64,000 nucleotides of DNA from Gemmata massiliana (GTDB lineage: Bacteria; Planctomycetota; Planctomycetia; Gemmatales; Gemmataceae), in assembly GCA_000531095.1 (NCBI GenBank), contig HG799465.1:79757-143756 (forward strand), given 5' to 3'. How positions within the stretch are numbered: the stretch's first letter is position 1; every line of letters begins with the position of its first letter. Below the pieces are notes generated by a model. It was not told the origin of the DNA and did no database searches. It saw only the letters and a program-made list of their open reading frames with translations. The position numbers and the translations under genes are program-made. This document shows positions 18,549-27,679 of this stretch, piece by piece.

Positions 18549-18740
18549 TCAAGTATCCGCGTCGGGCGCTTTCTCGTCGGCGTCGGTCAGCTTGACGCCG
18601 CGCTTCACGAGCGCCTGGCGCAGAATGAACTCGATCTGCCCGTTCAAGCTGCGCAAATCTTCCTCGGCCCAGCGCTGTACCGCCGCGTGGACGCGCGGGT
18701 CGAGTCGCAGCAGGAACGGTTTCACGTCTTTCTTGGCCAT
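18549..18740 (-). CDS. Small Arc/ribbon-helix-helix-like DNA-binding protein
   Basis: The 63-residue protein begins MAKKDVKPFLLRLDPRVHAA, which fits the beta-strand plus first helix of Arc/MetJ-type ribbon-helix-helix regulators (FxLRLDPxVHxAVQRWA). SLNGQIEFILRQALVKRG provides the second helix. The acidic tail is short. It is 45 bp upstream of the monooxygenase gene on the same strand. It may be a local repressor or an orphan antitoxin-like protein; no toxin gene is adjacent. Confidence 0.82.
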   Translation of the reverse strand: MAKKDVKPFLLRLDPRVHAAVQRWAEEDLRSLNGQIEFILRQALVKRGVKLTDADEKAPDADT

Positions 18741-18776
18741 ACCCCAATGTCCTCGGTGAGCGGGCGCCCCAACTCT

Positions 18777-19736
18777 CTATTTCCCACCCAACGATTTCTG
18801 GAAGAACCCCACGAGTTCCGGCATCAGCTTCGGGTGCAGCGGCAGTGCCGGGTCCGAATAGCTCGGGAGCTGCTCCGCCCGATCGGTTTTGGGCACCGTC
18901 TTCAGCACGTGGTTCATGCCCTCAATGGTCACAACCTTGGCACTCGTGTTGGCATCGCTCAAGCACTTCGCGTCCGTGGCCGAAACTTGAATGTCGGTCG
19001 ATCCGGACACGATTAGAAAGGGTGCTTTCACCCCAGTTGCCAGCTTCGCCGGGTCGTTCTTGAACATCGAAATCAGGTACGGCTGAACGCTTGGTCGGAA
19101 CAACGCGGCCAGTGTTTTGGGCGTGTCTTTGACCGTGTGCCCGGCTTCTAGTTCTCTCAGAATTGTGTCGCTCTGCTTGTACAGTTCGTCCGGCAGTCCC
19201 CGTTTCAGTTGCTCGCGAAGAACTGTTTGAAGCGGGCGCCCCGGACCACACAGAGAAACGATCGCGTCGAACTTCGCGTCCTTCGCCGCGACCAACCCGA
19301 TGAGTGCGCCCTCGCTGTGACCGATGTAACCGAGCTTCGTGAATCGCGCATCTTTGCGGAGCAATCCCGCCCACGCGAGCACATCAGTCGCGTAGGTCTC
19401 GACCCGCACGTCTTCCTCTTTCGCCAGTGCGGGAGTGCTTGCGCCCACTCCACGCTTGTCGATCCGCAACACCGCGATCCCCTTCGCGGCGAGCGCCCGG
19501 CCGACCATCTTGAGATTGTCGGTGCGAGTGAGCGGTCCGTTCCCGTCACGATTTGTTGGCCCCGAGCCGGCATGAAGCAGCACCACCGGCCACGGCCCGG
19601 TCTTCTCGGGCAGATCGAGCGTGCCATACAGCACGCCAGTGTCGGTCTTCAGTTCCACCAGTTCGCTGAGCAGTCGCGGCGCGGGGACGTCCGCGGCGGG
19701 TGGAGCGGCTAGAACCAGAGCGAGTGCAAGGTACAT
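18777..19736 (-). CDS. Secreted alpha/beta hydrolase (serine aminopeptidase-like)
   Basis: The 319-residue protein has a short signal peptide (MYLALALVLAAPPAADV). The alpha/beta-hydrolase core shows the oxyanion strand VVLLHAGSGPTNRDGN, the RIDKRGVGAS loop, the nucleophile elbow GYIGHSEGALIG (Ser about 149), the acid strand PFLIVSGSTDIQV and the terminal histidine in EGMNHVLK. This organisation matches secreted esterase/aminopeptidase-like hydrolases (hydrolase_4). It is 37 bp upstream of the Arc-like gene on the same strand, so co-transcription is possible. The substrate is unknown. Confidence 0.9.
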   Translation of the reverse strand: MYLALALVLAAPPAADVPAPRLLSELVELKTDTGVLYGTLDLPEKTGPWPVVLLHAGSGPTNRDGNGPLTRTDNLKMVGRALAAKGIAVLRIDKRGVGASTPALAKEEDVRVETYATDVLAWAGLLRKDARFTKLGYIGHSEGALIGLVAAKDAKFDAIVSLCGPGRPLQTVLREQLKRGLPDELYKQSDTILRELEAGHTVKDTPKTLAALFRPSVQPYLISMFKNDPAKLATGVKAPFLIVSGSTDIQVSATDAKCLSDANTSAKVVTIEGMNHVLKTVPKTDRAEQLPSYSDPALPLHPKLMPELVGFFQKSLGGK

Positions 19737-19747
19737 GCGTGGCTCCT

Positions 19748-19922
19748 GAAGAACCTACCCCCCGACCCCCTCCCTAAAGGGAAGGGGAGAAAGGCGGACC
19801 TAACCCCCTAACCCCTTCCCTAAGAAGGAAGGGGGAACAGAACCAAATACAACCGACACGAAATATCTGCGACCGTTTTAAGCCCCTCCCTTTTTAGGGG
19901 AGGGGTTGGGGAGAGGTTCTTC
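19748..19922. repeat. C-rich/G-rich intergenic repeat with inverted halves
   Basis: The spacer contains three related units: ACCCCCTCCCTAAAGGGAAG at about 19766, CCCCTTCCCTAAGAAGGAAG near 19814, and the inverted partner CCCTTTTTAGGGGAGGGGTT near 19888. The outermost bases (GAAGAACCT and AGGTTCTTC) are also complementary, so the whole spacer can fold into one large hairpin. Such spacers are common between genes in this lineage. No gene is present. Confidence 0.7.
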
Positions 19923-20879
19923 TCAGTTGTACAGCGTGCCAGTGTTGAGCACGGGTTGCGGGGCGTTGTGCCCGCAGAGCACTACGAGCAGGTTGCTCAC
20001 CATCGCGGCCCGGCGCTCGGCGTCCAGTTCGATGATGTTCTTCTCGCTGAGCATCTGGAGCGCGTGCTCCACCATCCCCACGGCTCCCTCGACGATCTTC
20101 GCACGGGCCGCGATGATGGCCCCGGCCTGTTGCCGCTGGAGCATCGCGGACGCGATCTCGCGTGCGTAGGCCAAGTAGCTGATGCGCGCCTCCTGAACTT
20201 CCACTCCGGCTTGCCGCATTCGCGCCTGGAGTTCGAGCTTCAACTGGCTCGCCACTTCCTCGATGTGCCCGCGGAGCGAGTGCGCATCGGTGTCGGGCGC
20301 GTCGTAGCTGTAGCGGCTCGCAAGATTACGCAGAGCCGCGTCCGCCTGGAGCTTCACGAACTCCTCGTAGTCATCCACCTGGAACACCGCTTCGGCCGCG
20401 TTCACCACCTTCCACAGCACCACAGCCGCGATCTCGATCGGCGTACCGTCGTGATCGTTCACCTTGAGCGGCTCGCGGTGCGACGTCGCCTGCGTGATGA
20501 CCCGCCCGGTCGCGTCCTTCGTTTCGTCCGTCTTGTTCATCCCCGTTTCAAACACCTGCACCCGCAGGCTCACCCGCGTGCGCCAGTAGAACGGGTTGCC
20601 GTAGAAGAACCCGGTTTTGCGCAGCGTGCCGACGTAGCTACCGAACAGTTGCACCACGCGCGCCTGATTCGGTCCGTTCACGATGAACCCCGCCAGAGAA
20701 ATCACCCACAGAAGCGACAGCGGAACGATCGCCCACACCAACTTCGGCTCCTTCCACTGTGAGGCCAGCACGATGAGTGCGATGATCGCACCCAAACCGA
20801 CCAGCACTCCGAACAGCCCGAGCCAACCCGACCACAGTTTCAGCTCACGGTCTTCCACGACACGCCCTCCGATATCCAA
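19923..20879 (-). CDS. SPFH/band 7 domain membrane protein
   Basis: This is a 318-residue protein with two N-terminal membrane helices (about 15-40 and 45-66). The SPFH domain follows (GPNQARVVQLFGSYVGTLRK, NPFYWRTRVSLRVQ, IEIAAVVLWKV), then a long alpha-helical coiled region with EVQEARISYLAYAREIASAM and QAGAIIAARAKIVEGA. It resembles the slipin/flotillin-like proteins that scaffold membrane microdomains or protease complexes. No NfeD or protease partner is next to it. The start at 20879 has no strong ribosome site, but the extension upstream is not hydrophobic. Confidence 0.9.
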   Translation of the reverse strand: MDIGGRVVEDRELKLWSGWLGLFGVLVGLGAIIALIVLASQWKEPKLVWAIVPLSLLWVISLAGFIVNGPNQARVVQLFGSYVGTLRKTGFFYGNPFYWRTRVSLRVQVFETGMNKTDETKDATGRVITQATSHREPLKVNDHDGTPIEIAAVVLWKVVNAAEAVFQVDDYEEFVKLQADAALRNLASRYSYDAPDTDAHSLRGHIEEVASQLKLELQARMRQAGVEVQEARISYLAYAREIASAMLQRQQAGAIIAARAKIVEGAVGMVEHALQMLSEKNIIELDAERRAAMVSNLLVVLCGHNAPQPVLNTGTLYN

Positions 20880-20976
20880 GTGATATCACATTGAAATCGT
20901 AATATCTACCCGTGTTTTCGACAAGTGAATCGATGGATTTCGCGGATTCGCCCGAATTCGGGCCAAAACCAAAGAC

Positions 20977-21096
20977 ACACCGGGCTTCCGCCCTGTGCTA
21001 CGAACGCCGGCCGCTCCGCGGCGTGAAAGGCATTGAGGGTCTTGGTCTTCGCCCTGGAGGGGCCGACTTCCGTAGCACAGGGCGGGAGCCCGGTGT
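20977..21096. repeat. Imperfect inverted repeat, 28-bp arms
   Basis: The left arm (20977-21004) and right arm (21068-21096) are complementary apart from one mismatch and one extra base. Both contain the core GTAGCACAGGGCGG on the right and its complement on the left. The 63-bp loop is not coding. The element lies in the spacer between the divergent SPFH and ligase genes. Confidence 0.75.
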
Positions 21097-21129
21097 CTCC
21101 GCGTGCCATCGGATCGGTAAAATACCGTC

Positions 21130-21867
21130 ATGAGCCAAACCATCCGCTTGTTGCCGTTCGCCGGCGCCGACGGCGCCACGAATATGTCCGCAGACGAAGC
21201 GATGCTGGAGTCCGCTGTGGGCGGGGTCGCGTCGCTGCGGTTTTACACCTGGACCGAGCCGACGCTCTCACTCGGGTACTTCCAACACACCGAGGAACGT
21301 GGCGCCAACGCGAACCTCGCGGGGCTGCCGTGGGTCCGTCGATCGACCGGAGGCGCGGCGATCGTCCACCACCACGAGCTGACCTACGCCCTCGCGTTAC
21401 CGCCGGGTAAAGAGTGGGTGTCGCAAGAGCACTGGATTTGCCGGTTCCACCACGTTGTGCAGGGGGTGCTGAAGGAACACGGCGTGAAGACGCACGCGGT
21501 CGTTTGCGGCGAGGAACAGAAGCTCGGCGCGCTCGTGTGCTTCCTGCACCAGACGCCCGGCGATCTGCTCCTGAACGGCTCGAAGGTAGCGGGAAGCGCC
21601 CAGCGGAAGATGCGCGGCGCGATGTTGCAACACGGTAGCATCCTGCTCCACCGCAGCGAGTTCGCTCCGCAGCTTCCGGGCGTGTGCAACGATGCGGGCG
21701 CGCCGAAATTCGCTCCCGAACCTCTCGCGCAGATGCTAACGGAAGCGTTCGCGATCGATACGGGCTGGACGATAGTTCCGGGCAAATGGACCACAGAGGA
21801 ACAAGAACGCACCCCGGCCATTCGTGCGGAGAAATACGCCAACCGTTCGTGGAACGAAAAGAGATGA
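21130..21867 (+). CDS. Lipoyl/octanoyl transferase, biotin/lipoate ligase fold
   Basis: The 245-residue protein has the LplA/LipM/LipB fold: ADEAMLESA near the start, RRSTGGAAIVHHHELTYAL (lipoate-binding loop), and NGSKVAGSAQRKMRGAMLQH followed by GSILL. A cysteine in ALVCFLHQTPGD sits where octanoyltransferase LipM has its catalytic Cys. The lysine of GSKVAGSAQRK is the ligase-type lysine. The protein could therefore be a LipM-type octanoyltransferase or an LplA-type ligase; I favour LipM. It is monocistronic, between two palindromic spacers. Confidence 0.82.
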   Translation: MSQTIRLLPFAGADGATNMSADEAMLESAVGGVASLRFYTWTEPTLSLGYFQHTEERGANANLAGLPWVRRSTGGAAIVHHHELTYALALPPGKEWVSQEHWICRFHHVVQGVLKEHGVKTHAVVCGEEQKLGALVCFLHQTPGDLLLNGSKVAGSAQRKMRGAMLQHGSILLHRSEFAPQLPGVCNDAGAPKFAPEPLAQMLTEAFAIDTGWTIVPGKWTTEEQERTPAIRAEKYANRSWNEKR

Positions 21868-21876
21868 GACAAAACT

Positions 21877-22163
21877 CGCCGCGGATGAACGCAGAAAACG
21901 CAGAACAAGACAAAAAGCAGAGATCAGAAGACAGTACGTTTGTAGCCCCGTTAGGGGCGAAGGCGAGTAGCCAGGGGTGAAGCGCAGCGCAACCCCTGGC
22001 GGACCTCCGCAAACCCCGGTGTGAGGATTCCTGGCTGGCTCGGCAACCCGCCAGGGGTGAAGCTGCGCTTCACCCCTGGCTACCCGCCTTCGCCCCTAGC
22101 GGGGCTACAAACGCATCTGCCCTTTGCCTTGATCCGTGTTTTCTGTGTTCATCCGTGGCGCAT
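21877..22163. repeat. Nested long palindromic spacer
   Basis: Three complementary layers are visible. The outer GCGGATGAACGCAGAAAACG (about 21880) pairs with GTTTTCTGTGTTCATCCG (about 22137). The middle TTTGTAGCCCCGTTAGGGGC (21939) pairs with GCCCCTAGCGGGGCTACAAA (22093-22112). The inner units CCAGGGGTGAAGC...CCCCTGG occur twice, at about 21972-22000 and 22050-22080, each able to fold alone. It fills the spacer between two rightward genes and has no coding content. Confidence 0.8.
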
Positions 22164-22181
22164 TCTTGCCCCCCGAGTGTC

Positions 22182-23318
22182 ATGAGTGTTCCACGTTACA
22201 CCGTTCGCCAGTTGGGGTGGTACCAGGCTCCGCACGGCGACCCGTACACGCGGCGCGTACCCACGACCGTTCCCGTTGCTACTCTCGACACGTTTGACGA
22301 CGCCGAAGCACACCGTCGCGAGTGCGAATCGGCCGCGCGCGAGTCCGAGAACCCGTTCCGCTTCGGCGGGCGCTCCGTGTTCTTCCAGTCGTCCCTCGAC
22401 GGCCCGCGGCTCCACGACTGGCTCATGGACGCGGGCATCGAGCCGCCCGTCAGCGAGTTGCGCCACGACGACTGGCGCGCATGGTGGGAGGCGTTCGCTC
22501 ACACCTGGAGCGCGGACCAACTGGCCCACGCCTGGGCCGCGTTCGACAAGGTGCGGTTCTTCGACGTGGTCGAGGAGCAAAAGAACACGGTGCTCCCGCT
22601 GATCCAGGAGATCCGCTTCGTGGACCGTGAATCCTGGTTCCCGATCGAGACGTTCTACGGGACGTTCGATGTACCGGCCCACCCCGGCATGGCCGTCGGC
22701 GAGTCGGACGACGAGGGCGGGTTCCCGTTGCGCGCGTACCGAACCGCGAGGCGCGCCGCGGAGATGTGCGAGGAGATGAACCACAACCCGTTCCGGCGCC
22801 CGGAGTACCTGACACAGTTCCGCTGGCTCCGGACCACCCGCGTCCGTCAGTCCGGGCGCTCGGGTACGTTTGAGGTTACTGAGGTGCCGGGGGACGTGCC
22901 CCCGCGTGCGGGCGTCGCGTTCTTGGTGCAGCGCCGCGCGTTCGGTGCGTCCGGGCACATCTGCCACGGGCGCCGCGGGAGCGACACCGGGTCACGGGTA
23001 CCGATCCGGTTGTTCGCCGACCATTCCGCGGCCCTGGCTTATCGCGACGAACTCGCGGCCGCGGTCGTTGAACTGATGAACCCGTTTCAGGTGTACACGC
23101 CGCCCATGACCGGCCTGACGGAAGCGAGGTTCTTCGCTGCCGTGGCAGCCCTGGAACCGCCGCTGCCGTGGCCCACGGGGTTCCGGCTTCTGGATTGGGT
23201 GGAGTGGTGGGACTTGTGCCAGGACGAAGCCACAGACGCCCAACGCGCGGGCGCGTGGGCACTGTTCGCGAATCAGCCGTTCTTCGAGGTGACCCGCGTG
23301 GAGGTTAGCGATGAGTGA
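22182..23318 (+). CDS. Uncharacterised modular protein with internal repeats
   Basis: The 378-residue soluble protein has no recognised domain. It contains repeated units: a pattern F.D...A..YR.E......NPF occurs near residues 38-60 (TFDDAEAHRRECES..ENPF), 195-216 (FPLRAYRTARRAAEM..NPF) and 280-302 (FADHSAALAYRDEL..NPF). In the first and third units this is followed by a tryptophan-rich segment (WRAWWEAF; LLDWVEWWDLC) and a closing (R/P)FF(D/E)V. Length and composition match neighbouring genes. It may be a lineage-specific family. The start at 22182 is chosen because the frame upstream lies inside the palindromic spacer. Confidence 0.65.
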   Translation: MSVPRYTVRQLGWYQAPHGDPYTRRVPTTVPVATLDTFDDAEAHRRECESAARESENPFRFGGRSVFFQSSLDGPRLHDWLMDAGIEPPVSELRHDDWRAWWEAFAHTWSADQLAHAWAAFDKVRFFDVVEEQKNTVLPLIQEIRFVDRESWFPIETFYGTFDVPAHPGMAVGESDDEGGFPLRAYRTARRAAEMCEEMNHNPFRRPEYLTQFRWLRTTRVRQSGRSGTFEVTEVPGDVPPRAGVAFLVQRRAFGASGHICHGRRGSDTGSRVPIRLFADHSAALAYRDELAAAVVELMNPFQVYTPPMTGLTEARFFAAVAALEPPLPWPTGFRLLDWVEWWDLCQDEATDAQRAGAWALFANQPFFEVTRVEVSDE

Positions 23319-23338
23319 CGCCGCTTGTTGCTACCTCC

Positions 23339-24037
23339 TCAAGCGGAGTACCCTGCACGGCGGCGCAATTCCGTGACGAACGCCGCGTGTTCCGGGCTCC
23401 CTTGCCCCAATTGAGCAACGGTTAAAACGCGGGCCGCGTCCCCGGCAACAGTTGCGGCCGGATCGAGCCACAGACCCGGGAACACTTCGCTGCGGATGAT
23501 GCCGTCTGCGCTGGGAGCGAGCGGCCAGTAGTACCCGTTGCGCAACACGAACCAGTCCAGCGCCCGGTCCGCGACTCGCCACACGATGTACTCTTGCACC
23601 CCGAACCGTCGGTACACGTCGCGCTTCGCCCCGATGTCCTCGTCGGCCGTGGTGTTCGCGATTTCGACAACCAGCTCGGGGCCGCCTTCCAAATATCGAT
23701 CGCGCGTTACGCGGCACCGCCCGCCGTGCGATTCGAGGACACGCAACAGCGCGTCCGGTTGCACCATATTGTCATCATCGAACCGGACGCTCGCGTTGTC
23801 GGCTCCCTCGGTACCCGGCGTGAGAGTCTGGTACATCCACAGCCACCCGATCAGGCCGAAGTGGGGCACGCCGTGGTCGCGCGAGAGGGCGGGCATGTAA
23901 ACCACTCCGTCGACGAGTTCGGCCTTCTTCACCTCCGGCATTGCGTCCCAGCGGCGCTCGAATTCGGTGCGCGTGAGCCGATCCCCGTCGCGGAGCGGCG
24001 GTACTTCCGTCGATAGCGCGGTAACGTCCGTAGCCAT
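23339..24037 (-). CDS. Uma2-family (DUF820) PD-(D/E)XK nuclease-like protein
   Basis: The 232-residue protein has the Uma2 pattern: RLTRTEFERRWDAM, AELVDGVVYMP, then the PD-(D/E)XK core with QPDALLRVL, GGPELVVEIANTT and AKRDVYRRFGVQEYIVW (the Glu, the Lys and a Tyr/Arg helix). These genes are abundant in planctomycetes and cyanobacteria and are of unknown function; nuclease activity is predicted from the fold only. It is convergent with the unknown modular gene, 20 bp apart. Confidence 0.9.
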   Translation of the reverse strand: MATDVTALSTEVPPLRDGDRLTRTEFERRWDAMPEVKKAELVDGVVYMPALSRDHGVPHFGLIGWLWMYQTLTPGTEGADNASVRFDDDNMVQPDALLRVLESHGGRCRVTRDRYLEGGPELVVEIANTTADEDIGAKRDVYRRFGVQEYIVWRVADRALDWFVLRNGYYWPLAPSADGIIRSEVFPGLWLDPAATVAGDAARVLTVAQLGQGSPEHAAFVTELRRRAGYSA

Positions 24038-24095
24038 AAACCCTCCGTTCTCGACTTCATTGTCACAGAGGAGAATGAGGGGCGGAAACTCAGTG

Positions 24096-25370
24096 CTACC
24101 CCTTCAGCCCGAAGAGTTTCCGGAGGGCTTCGCGGAGGCCCCCGCTGTGCCCCTCGCTGCTGGCCTCGCGCAGAGCGGCGATCGGGCCGTGCAGGAGCCG
24201 GTTCTGGAACAGGCGGAATGCGCCCTCAATGTCCGACTTGTCCTTGTCCGTGAGCTTACCGTTCAGCTTACCGAGCAGCGGACCCAGCACCGAGTCACGG
24301 ACCCGGTCTACTTCGGCTGTCAGTTGGCCGATTACAGGACCGTTCGCACGGCGGTTCCATTCCGCCACGAACTTCTCGACTTCTGACTCGACGATGCGTT
24401 CTGCCGATGACAGGTGCCGTTTGCGCTCGCCCATGCTGCGGTCGGCCTCGCGCGCGAGGTCGTCCACGTTGAACACGCTCACGGTGTCGCCGTCGTGGAT
24501 GCGCGCGTCGAAGTCGCGCGGCACGGCCATGTCGAACACCACGAGTGGCCGACCCGCGCGCTGCGGGCGCACCCGCTCGTCGAACCGGCCCGCGCTCACA
24601 ACCGGCTCCGGCGCTCCCGTCGTACTGAGCACGATGTCGGCGCGCACTAGCGCATCGTCCAACTGTGCCCAGGGCACCACCACTCCACCGCACTCGCGGG
24701 CGACGGCCGTCGCCCGGTCCGCGTTGCGGTTCGTCACCAGGATCGCCGCGGGTTCCAGTTCCGCGAGGTGCTTCAGCGTGAGCCGGCCCATCTTCCCGGC
24801 GCCGATCACGAGCACAGTTTTATCGGTGAACGTGTCGAACACCTGGCGCACGAAGTCCACCGCGGCGCTCGAAACGGAGACGTGTCCGTGCGCGATGCCG
24901 GTTTCGGTCCGCACGCGCTTCGACACCCGTAGAGCCGTCGGGAACAGCACGTTAAGAAGCGGACCGGTCGCGGTGGATTTGTGCGCGGACTCGTAAGCGT
25001 CTTTCACCTGCCCCGCGATCTGCCCCTCGCCGAGTACCACGCTGTCCAGGCCGGACGCGACACGGAACAGGTGCCGCGCGGCAGCGGAGTCCGCGTGCTC
25101 GTAGAGGTGCGGAACGATCTCGGCCGGGGCCACGCCGTGAACTTCCGACAGGAACTCGGCCATGAGCGGGATGTGTAGTGGCGCGACCGTTTCCTGGCGC
25201 GACAGATAGATCTCGACGCGGTTACACGTGTCGAGAATCACCGCCTCGGCCGCGAACCGAGAGTTCAGTTCGGCGAGCGCTTTTTGGGTCTTCTCGGGGT
25301 TGAACGCGAGCCGTTCGCGTAACTCGACCGCGGCGGACGCCACGTTACAGCCGATCGCACGGAGGTTCAT
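24096..25370 (-). CDS. hemA: Glutamyl-tRNA reductase
   Basis: The enzyme (424 residues) reduces glutamyl-tRNA to glutamate-1-semialdehyde, the first step of C5 tetrapyrrole synthesis. The catalytic domain has the active cysteine in LDTCNRVEIYLS (C49) and VLGEGQIAGQVKDAYESA. The NADPH domain has VLVIGAGKMG, and the C-terminal dimerisation helices end near LRKLFGLKG. The start at 25370 has GGAGGGGTGA just upstream. The gene overlaps the 3' end of the upstream hemX-like gene by 4 bp, indicating translational coupling. Length and order of domains are normal. Confidence 0.96.
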   Translation of the reverse strand: MNLRAIGCNVASAAVELRERLAFNPEKTQKALAELNSRFAAEAVILDTCNRVEIYLSRQETVAPLHIPLMAEFLSEVHGVAPAEIVPHLYEHADSAAARHLFRVASGLDSVVLGEGQIAGQVKDAYESAHKSTATGPLLNVLFPTALRVSKRVRTETGIAHGHVSVSSAAVDFVRQVFDTFTDKTVLVIGAGKMGRLTLKHLAELEPAAILVTNRNADRATAVARECGGVVVPWAQLDDALVRADIVLSTTGAPEPVVSAGRFDERVRPQRAGRPLVVFDMAVPRDFDARIHDGDTVSVFNVDDLAREADRSMGERKRHLSSAERIVESEVEKFVAEWNRRANGPVIGQLTAEVDRVRDSVLGPLLGKLNGKLTDKDKSDIEGAFRLFQNRLLHGPIAALREASSEGHSGGLREALRKLFGLKG

Positions 25371-26203
25371 TTCACCCCTCCGATCGCGAACGGGTGCGAC
25401 GCCGCGAGCGCCACGAGCAACAGACCGAACGCCGCGATCGAAAAGAGCGCGAGGCGCCGGGCCGGAACGTGGGCACCGTACCGCAGGTAGAGGAGCACCA
25501 GGAATTCGAGCCACAAACCCGCTGTGGAGAGCACTTTGAGCGACAGCCAGTTGTCGCCGAACGAGAGCCCGTGCGGGAGGAGCAGCGTGCCGACGAGTAG
25601 CCCTGCCGTGAGGAGCGGGAACGCGATGTTCAGCGCCCGCCGGTTCATCGTTTCGAGCCGCTCCAGGCTGAGCATCGGCACCACGGTCCCCGGGCTGACC
25701 TTGTTCCTCAATCGTCGTGCCTGAATCAGATACATCATGCTTGCAAGAAAACTCACACTCACACCCACCGACGCGAACAGAATTAACAGGCCGTGTACAG
25801 CGCCCCAGAGGCGCTCACCGGACGCCCACTCGCCGACATCGAACGCCGCGGGTTCGGGTTCGGCGCTGAGCAAAATGCGCGACACCGCGACCAGCCCAAT
25901 AACAACGGGCAGTACGAACACGGCCCACGCCTGTTTCGCGTGGTGAACGGTGCCGCGGAAGTAAAAGAGCGCGAGCACCCACGCGAGCAGGAGCACCGAG
26001 CCGGACGGCACCGCGGGCGACGGCTGGTGAACGAGCAGGTAAACGGTATGCGCGAACAGTCCGGCCGCACCGAACACCAGCCCCGCGACCCGCCAGCCCC
26101 GCGCCGGCCACAGCAGCCGGGCGATTTCGAGCAGGAAGGCGCACAGGTAACTGAGGCCGATGCAGTAGTGGTGGATGTTCTTTACGATTTCTGTTGTCGT
26201 CAT
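25367..26203 (-). CDS. hemX: HemX/CcsA-type cytochrome c assembly membrane protein
   Basis: The 278-residue inner-membrane protein has about eight hydrophobic helices and conserved histidines in the first helices (NIHHYCIGLSY, AHTVYLLVHQ) and in the core (VHGLLILFASVGVSVSF). It resembles the CcsA/CcmC heme-handling family, and specifically HemX, whose gene often precedes hemA. HemX is reported to affect GluTR level in Bacillus. The 4-bp overlap with hemA supports a shared role. A cytochrome c maturation function is the alternative; no other ccs genes are near. Confidence 0.85.
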   Translation of the reverse strand: MTTTEIVKNIHHYCIGLSYLCAFLLEIARLLWPARGWRVAGLVFGAAGLFAHTVYLLVHQPSPAVPSGSVLLLAWVLALFYFRGTVHHAKQAWAVFVLPVVIGLVAVSRILLSAEPEPAAFDVGEWASGERLWGAVHGLLILFASVGVSVSFLASMMYLIQARRLRNKVSPGTVVPMLSLERLETMNRRALNIAFPLLTAGLLVGTLLLPHGLSFGDNWLSLKVLSTAGLWLEFLVLLYLRYGAHVPARRLALFSIAAFGLLLVALAASHPFAIGGVK

Positions 26204-26437
26204 GCGCTCAACGCGGGTCGAATCGGCGGCTCTTGCATCCCCTCATTGTAAGCACAATTCCGCGCGCCGCACGGTCTTCGTACCCCTCAAACCGTGTGAG
26301 AGCACAGTTCAAGGAGCATTGCGATACGGGCGCGGGGGAATTGGGAGCGGGATTTCGCGCAAAAAGGTGCGGAGCGAGGTGCATGAATCGGGGGATTGCG
26401 GGCGTTTCGAGGCGCCCGCGTGACAAGTGGGCGCGAG

Positions 26438-27649
26438 TTACTGATCGAGCGCGAGCCATTCGGGGAGCGGGTCGTTGATTTGTGCCCACGCGATTGGCCC
26501 GCCGCACATCTCGGCTTCCGTCATCAGCGCGGCATCGAGAGCGGCGCGAATGGCGACCTGATCGAGCGATTGCCCGATAAAGACCAGCTCTTGTCGACGG
26601 TCGCCGTATTCGCCCTCAAAGGTTGCCAGGATCTCGGCTCGTTCATCCGAGTCGGTGGGCCACTGGTCGCGCGGGACATCGGCCCACCACACGGCTTGCG
26701 GCGACAACTCCACCACGCGCCCGGCCTGCGACCACAGAGCGGCCCACTGCGGTCGGGTCGCGATCCACATCAACCCCTTTGAACGGAGCAAAGAATCGGT
26801 CAACTCGTCATTCACCATAAACTGGTGCAGGCGCCCGGGATGAAACGGCTTCCGGGCACGGTAGGTGAAGCTGCAGATGCCGTATTCTGCCGTTTCGGGT
26901 TGCTCGTCGCCGCGCAGCACGGCCATCCAGCCCGGCGCGTTCGCTGCACGGTCGAAATCGAAGCACCCCGTGTTGAGGACTTCGTTCAGTGGAACGCGCC
27001 CTCGCTCCGAGCGAATGATCTTCGCGGACCCGTTCAGCGCGTGGACCACGGCTTCGAGTTGGTTGAGTTTCTCGGAAGAGACGAGATCGGTCTTGTTCAG
27101 AACAATCACGTCAGCGAATTCGACCTGATCGACCAACAGGTTCACCACATCCCGGTCGTCTTCCGCGCTAAGAGCAAGGTTCCGGTCCGTTAGTGACGCG
27201 GGCGAGAAATAGTCGTCGAGAAAGTTGGCCGCGTCCACCACGGTGACCATTGTGTCGAGCCGGGCGACCGCCGAAAGTGCGTGCCCGGTTTCGTCCTCGA
27301 ACGTGAACGTCTCGGCAACCGGGAGTGGTTCCGAAACGCCCGTGGATTCGATCAGCAGGTAATCAAAGCGGCCCTCCTTGGCCAACCGCGCTACCTCCTG
27401 TAGCAGATCCTCGCGAAGTGTGCAGCAGATACACCCATTCTGCATTTCCACTAGCTTCTCGTCGGTACGCGAAAGCGCCGCGCCACCGGTTTTGATCAGT
27501 GCGCCATCGATGTTCACTTCGGACACGTCGTTAACGATCACCGCGACTCTCAAGCCCTCGCGGTTCGCGAGAACGTGATTCAGCAGAGTCGTCTTCCCGG
27601 CTCCTAAAAAGCCTGAAAGAACCGTCACCGGCAACGGAGCACCACTCAT
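26438..27649 (-). CDS. CobW/COG0523-family GTPase (metal chaperone)
   Basis: This is a 403-residue G3E GTPase. Walker [16 protein letters not shown] is near residue 14; the metal-binding motif [12 protein letters not shown] (CxCC) is at about 74-85. The switch region is [14 protein letters not shown], the guanine motif NKTDLV, and the C-terminal CobW_C domain starts near [16 protein letters not shown]. Length and C-terminus suggest the YeiR/ZigA-like branch that supplies zinc under limitation, but no Zur box or zinc genes are adjacent. The start at 27649 excludes an upstream in-frame leader overlapping a palindrome. Confidence 0.92.
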   Translation of the reverse strand: MSGAPLPVTVLSGFLGAGKTTLLNHVLANREGLRVAVIVNDVSEVNIDGALIKTGGAALSRTDEKLVEMQNGCICCTLREDLLQEVARLAKEGRFDYLLIESTGVSEPLPVAETFTFEDETGHALSAVARLDTMVTVVDAANFLDDYFSPASLTDRNLALSAEDDRDVVNLLVDQVEFADVIVLNKTDLVSSEKLNQLEAVVHALNGSAKIIRSERGRVPLNEVLNTGCFDFDRAANAPGWMAVLRGDEQPETAEYGICSFTYRARKPFHPGRLHQFMVNDELTDSLLRSKGLMWIATRPQWAALWSQAGRVVELSPQAVWWADVPRDQWPTDSDERAEILATFEGEYGDRRQELVFIGQSLDQVAIRAALDAALMTEAEMCGGPIAWAQINDPLPEWLALDQ

Positions 27650-27679
27650 ACGATCTCGCTTTGATGGCTTTCTAGAACT

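Noticed and set aside
18549-18740. Antitoxin of a toxin-antitoxin pair
   Set aside because: The ribbon-helix-helix-like protein has no small toxin gene next to it; the neighbours are an oxygenase and a hydrolase.
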